Source: Hirudo medicinalis
Taxonomy: Eukaryota; Annelida; Clitellata; Hirudinida; Hirudinidae
Length of the DNA stretch: 64,000 bases
Direction of reading: 5' to 3'
Assembly: GCA_011800805.1 (NCBI GenBank)
Contig: MPNW01000202.1
Coordinates: 135,485-199,484 of the forward strand
Part shown: in pieces, positions 1 to 10,292 of the stretch
Position numbering within the stretch: position 1 is the stretch's first letter
Layout of the letters: each line of letters begins with the position of its first letter
Notes under the pieces: model-generated
The model's database searches: none
What the model saw: the letters and a program-made list of their open reading frames with translations, nothing else
What the model was told of the DNA's origin: nothing
Position numbers and translations under genes: made by a program

Positions 1-1179
1 TCGACTAAAGACTCGCGGCGACCTTTACACATCGACACCATATAATGCAAACTGAGCGTTATATTTTCTTTGTAGCGGTCGCCTTCACTTTGAAAATTAC
101 GCTCACCGACCGCGCGCATATATCGCATCAAACGCTCATTCGCGTTCTACGTCCTTTGCCAATGCGCGCGCCATCACCTCAACATCCAAAACGCACATCT
201 TTCATTTCCTCGAGGGAACTTGATCCTAGCTCGTGGAAGGTCTTCCGTGAGGCCGGAATTCGAACGCAGTCGGAACTGTGGTGTGAATCCGGTCCGGTAT
301 CGTTCGGCGTTTTACCTGAATGCACAGCTGCACCAGCACGCTGTTTCTCCACCTCTCCTTCGCATTTAGAGTAAATGGTGTAAAGATTCTGGACTCAGCT
401 GGTGGCAGCTCTTGATACGTGCGAAGTGCGGGGACAGGTTCGCGTTGCTGCTGGCTAATGCAAAGGATCTGGCTAAGATTTCAGCTTTGTCAGTGTTTCT
501 CAGAGTATTCCCAGAGTCCGAGGCGATCGGGAGATTCGTGGGCCGGTGCAGTTGCCATTCAGTCCTTTGATGGTTCTCCAGAGAGTGGTGTTGGAACAGC
601 TAAACTGACACAGTGCTTCTGCCAGCACTCATTTTTGGCATTCTTGATGGTCCACTGGTCACGATCCTTTGGTATTCATCAAAACTCAACTCGCATCGGA
701 ATCGCCGATAGATGGCCCTCTTTCTATTCTTCTCTTTGACCGCCTCCCTGCAGTTATTGTATGCAGTTATTGTTTCCAGTATGAAACAAGAGGCCTTCTG
801 CGAAGGCTCTTGAAGGAAGGAGAGCTACCTTTGTCCGCCTCAACGATGCGATCGATGACGAGCCGTGCGTTATCCTCCAGGTTTTCCGATGGTAGTTCCT
901 GGAATAAGGTGGTAAGACATTTCGCATGGAAGGAGTTCCAGTTGAGCGACTTCAGCTTCACTTTGGTCGGTCCGAGGTCCTCGTAGAGCATTGTCATTGA
1001 TCACCATTTGTATGATGATCGCTGCCAAGGCTTTTGATGAGGACCTTCCATGTTGTTTTTGCCGCCCAGCATGGAGAGGCCAGCGATATGTCATTGAGAG
1101 ACGTGCTGCCGTTTGTCGCGAGGTGTGTGCCCTCCTGTGTTTAAAACGACAAAATTAAAGGTTTGTATCAAGTCTACCA

Positions 1180-1647
1180 CTATTTTACCTTATCTGCGAT
1201 CAGAGTGTCGGGCTCCGAATATGGGAGAATGTGTATCATATCCCCGCAGATGATGACGTCGTGGTGGCTCAGGATCTTTTCCAGCTCCTCTTCCGAGAAA
1301 GATTTCCAAGGGGGCACATAGAAGTTCACAATCTTGAGTCTCCTTGATCTCGCGATGATAGTGGTTGGGAGATATTGCGAGTCCTGGGATGTGATATCTG
1401 AACTGTATGCAGGTCCTTCCCTGATACACGTCAGAACCCCACCCCGAGACACATCGTCCTTCCTATCAAATCGCTCAATTCGATATCTTTGTAGTTTGAG
1501 GGTGTGCCTGCTTTTAGAAAAGGTTTCTTGAAGCAGAATAACATCTGGCGAAGTATTCAAGGAAATCAAACAGGAATCAAATTCACCGGATTTTTTGCGG
1601 AAGTTCCATTGAATAATGTTTATGGCATTATTCATGTTGGTCTGCAT
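1180..1647 (-). pseudogene. LINE ORF2 endonuclease domain (APE-like)
   Basis: An open minus-strand frame of about 155 codons begins with NIIQWNFRKK, continues with SPDVILLQETF and ends with HHDVIICGDM. These match the conserved blocks of the exonuclease-endonuclease-phosphatase fold used by LINEs to nick target DNA: the N/Q-W-N start, the catalytic glutamate in LLQET, and the GD block. The family domain is about 220 residues. The frame stops after the GD block and homologous wording resumes in other frames near 1094 and 997, so it is frameshifted. Confidence 0.8.
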
Positions 1648-1929
1648 GTTGGACTAGGCAGGTTTTGGTGGAAGATTGCACTACTGGTACATGCATCGGA
1701 AAGCAGTTTTGGCGATGATGGTGAAAACCTCCTCAAGCTGTTCCATGCTCCCTCTGTTGTACGTCAGATTTACCGGTTGGGCAATTTCTTTAATGAGCTT
1801 AGTTATGAAGCCTGCGGAGATGTGCATTGGCCGTGGTAAGGAAAGCCTCCTTCTCAATTTTATGCCGGCATGTTGCTTGCCGGGTGTGATGGCTAGTACT
1901 GTTGCATGACGCGCATCGCCTCTCAACTT

Positions 1930-2240
1930 CTTTATTTGTACTCTCTTTCAGGGAGTTCTCTCCCAGGCACATGGGACACTTAGCCTTATTGGAGCAGTTT
2001 GCTGCGATATGGCCATAGGCATCACACTTGTAACACCTAGTGGGCTCTCTTAGAAACGGCTTTACCTTAAAGCTAAGATACCCTATCTAAACTCTATCGG
2101 GACCTTGTCCTGGAAGCTAAGGATAACCACAGAAGAGGCCACTTTACTTCCGCCGATGCTCTTAACTACCCTGGTTGCGCTTTCGCAGCCAGTGCCTAAC
2201 TTAATTGTATCATCATCGGCGTTCCAATCAACGATTATTA
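1930..2240 (-). pseudogene. LINE ORF1 (gag) fragment with CCHC zinc knuckle
   Basis: On the minus strand the stretch about 2240-2100 encodes a gag RNA-binding-like segment (DWNADDDTIKLG near its start, VVILSFQDKVP near its end). It is followed after a short break by RCYKCDAYGHIAANC and then CPMC (about 2050-1950). The spacing C-x2-C-x4-H-x4-C followed by C-x2-C matches nucleocapsid-type zinc knuckles of Jockey/R1-type LINE ORF1 proteins, which bind the element RNA. Frames change between the two pieces. The start of ORF1 is not recognisable. Confidence 0.75.
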
Positions 2241-2514
2241 TACGATGCAGTATTTCGTCTTGTTTACTTATTTATTCGATTAAAGTCAGTTGCATAACTA
2301 AGATGATTTGGACTATATTTCGGCTTGGCTAAGCTTTTAATCTGAAACAGTTTTGCCATCTCAACATCATTTTTTGCAATAACGATGAGAAGATTATTAT
2401 GTGAAATAATCTTCACATCAGATCTGCCTAATAAGTCGCTCACTTGTCGCTGAACCCGGATTGGGTTAAAAAAACTTTTGTCTGGGTTTCTTTCGAAGCC
2501 TCAGTCCCAGCCAC

Positions 2515-2556
2515 CGAGGAGGAGGAGGAGGAGGAGGAGGAGGAGGAAGAAGAGCA
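2515..2556. repeat. (GAG)n trinucleotide microsatellite
   Basis: About 40 bp of near-pure GAG repeat. It produces a poly-glutamate run on the plus strand, in a frame with no other coding character. Confidence 0.9.
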
Positions 2557-2649
2557 TGTGACTCTACCTTGGACGGCTTTAAAACCTTCATCTGTCCACC
2601 TCCGATGCCTTCTCGATGAGCGATAATTACAAATACTGCCGAAATTATA

Positions 2650-4380
2650 ATCCCAGAATTTTATATAAATCCTGAGCGCGGGAAAAGATGCACGGGGTTA
2701 CTGCAACATGTTTTGCTCGCGAAAGTTTGTTTTCATTGGAGAAGAAAAAGAAGGAAATGACTTTCACTTCTCTTAGTACTATCACCATTGAAACTGCTGA
2801 CTTCTTTTTAAAATTTCATGATTAATGAAGTACTTTTTATAATTTGGCAATGTTTGGGGTATAATTACTTAACCTTAGACAGCCTTCCCTACAGTCCCTA
2901 CTTCCCCTATGTGTGCGACCATTCCAGACACTGAATCCGACTTGTCCTCAAATGATTCACCACAGACTAATCAGAAACATTCTTCACTATCAGCTGCAGC
3001 TGGCTTAACTAATTTCTTTTTTTAACCGCAGGTTGTTTACCTTTCTTGTTTTCAGAAATCAATTTCAATCTGATGTTATTTCGCCTACTTCTATTGGGCC
3101 TAGGATTTTTTTGTCCATTTTTAGCACTGTAACTATAGCTCCTGTAACATTCAGCCCCGGTTTCGCCTATGTAGTTTTCGTAATAGAAAATCCTTGCTAG
3201 CATCGACGGCAGGTTAGTTAAGTTATGGCCGCAAGCAAATGATAGGTGCGCAGAGCCGGCTTAAACATTAAAAACAAATGGCTAGACACATTTATAAAAC
3301 GTACATAAGCGCTGCACACCCGAATACTTGCATAAGAAATGCGTCACTAGTAAATCAAATTATGAAATCGCTGCGATTGCCAAACTTTAATATGCCCGCA
3401 GCATTAACTCTCAGTTTATAGTTATCACCAAGATATTAACATTGTCAAGTGTCAACTTTTAGTTTCATTACACCAATACAGGTTTCTTTTTGGGATTCGT
3501 AGGGCCAGAGGATGAATTATTATCTATATGCAAAATTAATTCCAGTACAGTTTCTGCATCTTTATCTCTTGCCACGTTTATCTGTAAACAGCCCATCGTA
3601 CTATTTTAAAGAAAATACGCAAACAAGCTATAATAAACGACTACAAACTTCTATAAAAGGATAATTCTTCAAATAATTCTTTTTTTCGAGAATAGTTTAA
3701 CATCTGTTTACTTAAATGGGGATTCCTTTATCTATTGGAATAGGAGGGAGTGAATCCAAACGTGAGTTGAATTTTTGAAGCAATTTTTATGCGAGAAAAA
3801 TTCCTAGAAAAATTCCTGGTTCGAACTTAAATGTGAAAATGTTAAATTTCACTCAAATGTGGTCTTCCGTACATGCTTTATAAGATATCTGTAAAATACG
3901 TAGATACATTTATAAATCGTGATGATTGCGATGCGTACTCGTAATTTAAACTTAATCTAGTTTTTAGTGGGCGAAGAATATCGCTTTCATAGCGCTTCGT
4001 CTAAATCTCAAAACGCGATACTAAACATATTTATTACTTGCACTTAAATTGTAGGTAAAATGCCAACTAGTATCAGATGTCCTGAAAGCTCATCGTTTTG
4101 GTTACGTAAGATGATGTTATTTATCTTTAATGACTTTACGTTTCACGGTTTTCGCATGGGATTCTACACTTTGAAATTAAATAAAACTATTAAAATGTTC
4201 TCACTTTGTTGGACAAAATTGCATCTAATTTCCAATTAATACTCACATGCAGTTAATTATATGCTAATGAGCAAATTAAACAACAATATCTGCTACCATA
4301 TTTTCAAAACAAAATTGTTGATATGAAAATCAAATCAGGGGCGTCATTTCAGCTCATGTGTCTAGGATGAGAAGGCACAT
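2650..4380. other. Non-coding interval, nothing recognised
   Basis: AT-rich sequence between the LINE remnant and the first SINE. Neither strand shows an exon with family resemblance, a conserved motif or a notable repeat. Confidence 0.5.
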
Positions 4381-4384
4381 TTTT

Positions 4385-4512
4385 AATCGCTCTATTATTT
4401 TTAAAGCGCCCCTACCCGAGGTACTCCCTGGCGGTGCAGATTGGGATGCGAACAGGACACCGCCATTATTGCTGCATGCAGGAACGCATCCCACTCAGCC
4501 AACCTGCACTCC
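4385..4512 (-). mobile_element. tRNA-derived SINE, copy 1
   Basis: Read on the minus strand, the element starts GTGCAGGTTGGCTGAGTGG, which contains a perfect Pol III A box (TGGCNNAGTGG). About 45 bp later comes the B box-like GTTCGCATCCC, then TCTGCAC, which can pair with the 5' GTGCAG as an acceptor stem. A GC-rich body (GGGTAGGGGCGC) follows. The same family occurs at 4843, 21601, 23366, 47568 and 53150. Confidence 0.8.
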
Positions 4513-4842
4513 CTTGTTAATAAAATGTTTGCCCATTACGATGTGTTTATGCACAACATAAACATTACGTTTATGCAGGCATTTATTTACCCCCTATTAG
4601 ACGCACCCTTACTGGGGATTGTACACTTACAAGCAACCAAATTATGTCAATTTGATCACGGAAAAACAACAAAAAAAGTCATCAGATGACCAGTTAGGTA
4701 GATGCATCCCCGGTTGTTGGCCAACAACCACCTTTGACAAATTTCTATTCAAATCAAATTAATATGTTATTTTTAACAGATATTTTCGAAACATTTGTTT
4801 GAACCTTATCATTGGCGAAATGCTTTGCAATCTTTTTTTAAT

Positions 4843-5027
4843 TGGCGTGCAAATTGGTCGAATGGGTTGCGTTCCTGCATACAGTGGTAATGGCAACAGT
4901 CGTAATGTGTCGTGTTCAATTCCCATCCTGTGCTGCCACAAGCGGCCTTGAGTAGGGGCGCTATACAAATGGTTAACAAAAAAAGAGCCTCTGACGCTAT
5001 GCATATGGCGCTATATAAATGCAGTCA
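4843..5027 (+). mobile_element. tRNA-derived SINE, copy 2
   Basis: Plus-strand copy: GCGTGCAAATTGGTCGAATGG (A box region), a GTGTTCAATTCCC B box, the body GAGTAGGGGCGCTATACAAA, and the shared tail CTCTGACGCTATGCATATGG followed by CGCTATATAAATG. It lies about 240 bp before the first visible exon of the KChIP-like gene. Confidence 0.8.
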
Positions 5028-5266
5028 TTTGCATTCACACATTTACAAGAATTTTTTTGTATATCAATTACCTTAGTACAACACATTAATGCAACAAATT
5101 ATCGTCATTGTTATTATCATCAGAGAAATTACTAAGATTAATTCAGCGCAACAAAATGTTAAAATCTTAGTAAATATTAAACTTTAAGCAACATTACATG
5201 GATATATTGTAGAACAAATTTGACACAAAAAAAACTCGCTGCACTTCCGAGTCAAACTTATTCTAG

Positions 5267-8200
5267 CTTCTACGGATGAAAATAAGCCACCATCGATGCA
5301 CAGAAGACCTTCCAATCTCAACTCCCTATGCCTCAGCACAAGATTTTCAAGAGAAGAATTACAGGCAATATATAGATCTTTTAAGCAGGTTAGTATTATC
5401 CAAAACTTAGAATAATTAAGTTATATTAAGTTTCCTAAAATTAGAATGTTTCACACCAAAGGAATGTCCCTCTGGAGTGATCAGCGAAGACGTAATCAAA
5501 GACATATATTCAAGATTTTTTCCTCAAGGAGGTAATAATATGAAATCTTAATTTAAATAAATCTAAAGCAATCATTATAATGATTATAATTTGCTTAAAA
5601 TTTCATGTGCATATAAATACTGATTCTTTGTAAGCAGACGCCTCTGAGTACGCCCATCTTGTTTTTAAGATGCTTGACAGCGGGGGAGGAGGTCTCGTGA
5701 CTTTTGAGGTTTTCTGATCATGTTGGATTATTTTGACTATTTGTTAAAATGGTTTTGTCAATTGTTCTAAATCTATGTTATGTGGTTCTGGGGCACTCTG
5801 AAGTTGGTGAGAAGTGGCCGCGAGTAGCTTGTCGTGAAGTTGTCGATAGAAACTTTTTTTTTTTAATTTTTTGAGCAATTTTATTCAACCAAGCACTGTT
5901 GTTGTAGAAAGATCGTTGTAGTTGTAATTTCCTTAATTGTTTAAAGTTGACAGTTATATTCGGTTGTTTATTAAACTATTAACTATTGTTTTCGTTTGTT
6001 AACGTGATTTCCAATAGGTTATGGGCCCAGACAACCTAGACAAGACAATAGAGATTAGTAGACAGATTGAAAGGCTCAGTGGAAAGCGAAACTGGAACAC
6101 ATGGAAATTCCGAATAATGATCATGTTGCAAGGAGTAAAGAATGCTTTCGAAATAATAGATGGTCGATTAAATATGCCTGATCGACCAGCCGTCGATGCT
6201 GCTAATGAAGCGATTAATCAGTTCAGAAGTGAACTAGAGACATAAAACAAAGCAGAAGTGAACTAGAGACATAAAACAAAGCAGAAGTTGCAGCACTTCA
6301 GAGTTACCAGATATTCTTCTGATTTTGAAGGTCTTGAACTTTCTATCCAAACAATATTTGTCTTTTGTTACAAGTTGGAAAATGTTGAGCACAACAGAGA
6401 GGTCAATTGCTCACAATTGAATTGTGTTCATTCAAAAGAGAGTGAAAGAGGAATAACAAGGATCAGAACGAGTTAAAGCAAGAAGCTTTAGCAGTCAACC
6501 ATGATAAGAAATAAAATAAAAAATAAGATAAAAAAAGAAGCTAGTCAACAAAAGCACAATAAACAGATGTTTTTACTGTGCTGAAAGGAGGGGACAGTTC
6601 ATAAGAAATTGTCAAAGGTGGATTAATGGCAGACCATCAAAGTCAGAAAAGAAGTCACAAAAGCTTAGAGACGCAATGACTGTTGAGTCCTTTGTTTCAG
6701 TGACTAATTTAGAGACAAATTAACAAAGAATTTAGAGAATTCAATGAAAAAAGATAGATCAAAATTGCTAAAGGAAATTTAGAAGCAGTAGAAGAAGGCA
6801 CAGTTCCAGTTGAGTTGCTCATTAAAGGAAGATGGCATCAGAAACTGTTGAATGTTTGGAATGAATTTTTTTGAATGTTTGGTATGTTCCAAACATTTCT
6901 TCAAACAGTTCAAACAGTTCTCGGTGACTGCTGTGCATGACAAGAATAAAGATAGTTGCTTTGTTTCAAGACCCACCTAGTGTCATTTAAAAAACAAAGG
7001 GAGAATTGTGATGGCTGGGAACAGAGAATTTGAAGGACTGTTTTTGTTTTTGTTTTGTTTTTTTTTTTTTTGAAGGCAGCACTCAGAACAAAATCCCAAA
7101 CTCATGAAGTGAATTCTCTTGCAGGTTATTTGACACTTCAGCTGTATGAGAGAATGGCACTTCAGAACAAGCACCATATAAAGAAACTCATTGAAAGAGA
7201 GCTTGGAATTAAAGTTCGAGCAGACAATGAAACCTGTGAAGGCTGTATCTATGGAAAAGCTCACATACTCAAGTTTGGAACTAGAGTGAGAGCAACAGCA
7301 CCAAGTGAATTGATTCATTGTGATGTTTGTTTGGCCCTTTTGAAATGCCATCATTTAGAGGGTGCAGATATTTTGTACTGTTCAAAGATGATTTTTCAAG
7401 ATACTGTTGGGTATTTTTCATGAAAGAAAAATCAGAAGTCTGTTCAAAATTAGAAGAGATGCTTGCAGAAGCTAGAACTCCAGGAATCACTGTCAAAGAG
7501 CTGTTGAGTGACAAAGGACTTGAATTTGACAATGAAAAAGTTGGGCAGATTCTGCGGCAACATGGAGTCAAGCAGAGGATGATCACTCCATGCACTCCAC
7601 AACAAAATGGATATTAGTGTATTAATTGAATACAATGGAGATGATTCTTATAGGATTTGTCATCAAGAATGTGGAGATATCAAGATATCGAGAGATGTGA
7701 GATTTGACAAAGAAGTTTTGTTGAAATCAATAGTCTCTACATTAATCAGTTTTGAGATTAATAGGCTCCGCAATTCATCTCAAGAAAGCAGTTCAGAAAC
7801 TGATGAAGATGAGATAAAAGAATTGAAGAACTCAGATACTTCAATAAGTCCAAAGAGAACCTTTGAGATAGATTGATTAAGCAACTAGCAAGACTCAAGG
7901 ATTATGTCTTGAATGCTGAAGACATTGATTTTTCCGAAATTTTTAGCCTAATATAAAAAATGTCGATTATCAGATCTGTGATCAGTGTAGCAGCTGGAGA
8001 TAAATTGTACTTGTTGTAATTTGATGTGTCTATTGTTATTCTTTATGGTTTAAAACAAGCTCCAAGGTGTTGGAATAAGAAGTTTGATGATTTCTTAATA
8101 AAAGAAGGTTTTAAATCAAGCTTTGTTGATCCATGTTTATACATCGGAAACCGAAATGGAAGGAAACTGTTTTTTTTTTTATGTTGATGGTCTTATTGCT

Positions 8201-9924
8201 AGTACGAACAAAGAAGATGTTGAACAAGTTTTGACAGATTTGAAGTCATTCCAGATTTCTTGTTCAGAAGCCAAATTCTACTTAGGATTAGAAATTGAAC
8301 AAGAAAAAGATGGAATCAAGATCACTCAGAAGGGCTACATCGAGAAAATTCTGAAGAAGTTCAATATGGAAAATCCTGTAGAGACTCCAATCATCAAAAG
8401 CTCACAGAATATTGAACCAGGGAAGGCAGAGAGTGAATTTCTTTATTGTTTTGCAGTTGGAGCATTGATGTACTTAATGGTATGGTAAATACCAGATATT
8501 GCTTATGCAGTTGGAGTTGCACCAAGATCTTTAGAGAATCCAACAGAAGATGACATTATGAAAGTCAAGAGGATTTTCAGATACCTTTGAGGGACAGTGA
8601 GGTATCAAATATCAAGCTGATTAAGTAAAATGTCTGGAGGCTTACTGTGATGCAGATCATGCTGGAGTCTTAGCAACCTGTTGGTTTGCTACTAGGGTCA
8701 TTTATTGTTTTGCAGAAGGTGATTTCTCTTCAAACAAAGGCAAGCATCAGTTTCGATTTCAACCATAGAGGCTGAAATTGTAGCTTCAAGTGAAGCAGTC
8801 AGAGAATTAGTGTGGTTAAATAGGCTCTTCTCAGAGTTGACTCAGATTGACAAACCAAAGCTTTTTGTTAATAATGAAGCAGCCATAAAGTCAGCACACA
8901 GTCCAGAAATGCACAGAACCATACACATTGAGATAAGGCATTTCTATTTGAGTGAGTGCATTCAAGAAAATTTGCTAGAGGTTGAAAGAATATGAAATCA
9001 AGATCAACTTGCTGACTTCATGACCAAACCTCTGTTCAAACCAAGATTCAGAATGTTTTGCCAAGCAAATTGGACTTTCTCAATAAGATTTTTGTCTAGA
9101 AAAAAATGTTAACAAAAGGGGAAGGTGTTGAAATAGTTTTGTTAATTGTTCTAAAACTATGTTATGTGGTTCTGGGGCACTCGGAAGTTGGTGAGAAGTT
9201 GAAGCGAGTGGCTTGTCGTGGTGAAGATGATAGAAACCTTGTTGTGGAAAGACTGTAGTTAAGTTCCTTAATTTCTTAAAGTTGACAGTTATATTCGGTT
9301 GTTTTTGAACTATTAACTATTACTTTCATGTACTTCCATAATTTTCAATACTATTTTAGATATTTCAACTGTTTTTTTAATCCATTCAATTACTTCTCTT
9401 TAGGGTTTAATCTTCAACCTGTCAACGTTGTTGAAAGGCTCGGTTCAGGATCGCCTTAACTGGATATTTAGGTTGTACGATGGGAATGGTGATGGCTTTG
9501 TGAGCAGGGATGAATTGACCGACGTTGTGTCATCTATACATAAAATAGTTGGTGGCTCGAAGGGCAACCATTCTGCCCAAGAAAAAAAATTTGTGAGCGA
9601 ACATGTCGAGAACATTTTCAAAGTCAATTAATTTTTGTTGTAATTGTTCTTTGGAGTGGTTGAAGAGTTATATATTTTTTAGAAGATGGATCGCAATAGT
9701 GATGGCGTGATAGACATGGATGAATTTATGAGGTACTGTCTCAAAGTGAGGACTACTATTTTATGATCTGAACTCACCAATTATTACTTTAGTTGTTTTC
9801 TTTTTAAGTTTTATTTATTTTGAGCCTTGATACTTTGATTCAAACTTAGTAATTCGTTGACCTGTTCTAGGAGCCACAAGTTTTTAAAGGATTGGAAGCT
9901 ATGGATGTGAATTGTGGCTTTTGA
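5267..9924 (+). CDS. KChIP-like EF-hand calcium sensor (neuronal calcium sensor family)
   Basis: Exons 5267-5388, 5462-5531, 5638-5708, 9404-9622, 9683-9745 and 9871-9924 join in frame. Family function: calcium-binding subunits of Kv4 potassium channels, or the related calsenilin/DREAM proteins. The sequence reads RFSREELQAIYRSFKQ, then ECPSGVISEDVI, FFPQGDASEYAHLVF, an RLNWIFRLYDGNGDG loop (EF3) and MDRNSDGVIDMDEF (EF4). EF3 and EF4 have good calcium ligands. EF1 is degenerate as in all KChIPs. EF2 (LDSGGGGLVTFE) is glycine-rich and unusual. The first exon listed begins with two bases of a split codon, so one or more upstream exons are probably missing. An in-frame ATG at 5296 would give about 189 aa. 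The third intron holds a copia element. Confidence 0.85.
5742..6016 (+). repeat. 5' LTR of copia element
   Basis: It starts TGTTAAAATGG and ends TTTCCAATA. It shares blocks with the 3' LTR such as CTATGTTATGTGGTTCTGGG and AAAGTTGACAGTTATATTCGG. It is longer than the 3' copy because of an AT-rich segment around 5850-5900. Confidence 0.92.
6017..6030 (+). other. Primer binding site, initiator tRNA-Met half type
   Basis: GGTTATGGGCCCAG lies directly after the 5' LTR. It is complementary to the anticodon arm of eukaryotic initiator tRNA-Met (CUGGGCCCAUAACC). Animal copia elements are known to prime from an internal cut of this tRNA rather than its 3' end. The gag ATG (6021) lies inside the site. 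Confidence 0.85.
6021..9060 (+). pseudogene. Copia gag-pol, inactivated
   Basis: Gag starts at 6021 (SGKRNWNTWKFRIMIMLQG, the UBN2-type gag signature) and ends early at 6245. A zinc knuckle CFYCAERRGQFIRNC lies near 6570, with Q in place of the usual His. The GAG-pre-integrase and integrase blocks run about 7085-7617 (CEGCIYGK, SELIHCD, FKDDFSRYCW, LLSDKGLEFDNE). They stop right after TPQQNG, so the third catalytic acidic residue is deleted. RT resumes near 8045 (LYGLKQAPRCW). Its catalytic box reads YVDG instead of YVDD (about 8180). RNase H remnants (YCDADHAG) lie near 8645. Many stops and several deletions mean no active product. Confidence 0.9.
9126..9350 (+). repeat. 3' LTR of copia element
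   Basis: It starts TGTTGAAATAG and ends TTTTCAATA, followed at once by the CTATT target duplication. A purine-rich tract (AACAAAAGGGGAAGG, 9111-9125) sits immediately before it and fits a polypurine tract for plus-strand priming. Confidence 0.92.
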
Positions 9925-10110
9925 AATTGCTTGAGAGGAGGAACTTGTGATAATTTATTGGAAGCAAATTACAAATTGGCCCTGTTTGAGAATTCGCATT
10001 TAGTATGTAATGGCTATACACAAATTTTGTTCATGCTAAATATACTGAAACAGTGATTGTAAATATGGTAAATTTTATTACAAATTATAAATCTTTATTA
10101 TCTTGGGAAT

Positions 10111-10262
10111 CTACTGATTTTTTCCCAATGCTTTAATTGCATTCTTTAATGCATTAAAATTATTTTTAAAATGACCTACCAACATTTTTATGACGGTCCA
10201 TTTGTTATTTGTGCCCATATCAGATGGACCACGTATTGTATCAAATGGGCCAGAGCTAAATA
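10111..10262 (-). CDS. Candidate terminal exon of an unidentified minus-strand gene
   Basis: After a pyrimidine-rich TTTTTCAATTAG acceptor-like site, the minus strand gives about 50 coding-looking codons (FSSGPFDTIRGPSDMGTNN, then WTVIKMLVGHFKNNFNAL) ending in TAG at 10111. An AATAAAG-type polyadenylation signal follows about 15 bp downstream (AATAAA near 10093). I do not recognise the family. The 5' side (10293 upward) is occupied by a Helitron remnant, so partner exons would lie beyond it or may be lost. It ends tail to tail with the KChIP-like gene. It could be chance. Confidence 0.35.
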
Positions 10263-10292
10263 CTAATTGAAAAATACGATAACATAAGTACA

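Larger units (their letters stand above)
1..2260 (-). mobile_element. Non-LTR retrotransposon (Jockey/R1/I-like), decayed, runs off left edge
   Basis: Read on the minus strand this stretch gives, in order, a gag-like segment with CCHC zinc knuckles (about 2240-1930), an endonuclease domain (1647-1180) and the linker before the reverse transcriptase (about 1094-400). The linker has typical wording such as WRTIKGLNG and KAEILARSFA (about 600-430). This ORF1/ORF2 order is that of Jockey/R1/I-type LINEs. Stops and frameshifts break all segments, so it is a dead copy. The reverse transcriptase core would lie left of position 300 and is either decayed or outside the window. The exact clade is uncertain. 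Confidence 0.8.
5742..9350 (+). mobile_element. Copia (Ty1/copia) LTR retrotransposon, full insertion with internal deletions
   Basis: Two LTRs (5742-6016 and 9126-9350) begin TGTT and end CAATA, and they share long identical blocks. The insertion is flanked by the 5-bp direct repeat CTATT (5737-5741 and 9351-9355), a target site duplication. Internally the order is gag, zinc knuckle, integrase, reverse transcriptase, RNase H, which is the copia order. At about 3.6 kb it is shorter than the usual 5 kb because of internal deletions. It lies in the same orientation as the host KChIP-like gene, inside its third visible intron. Confidence 0.93.

Noticed and set aside
2444..2626. Glu-rich 60-codon plus-strand frame
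   Set aside because: Produced by the GAG microsatellite, with no other coding character.
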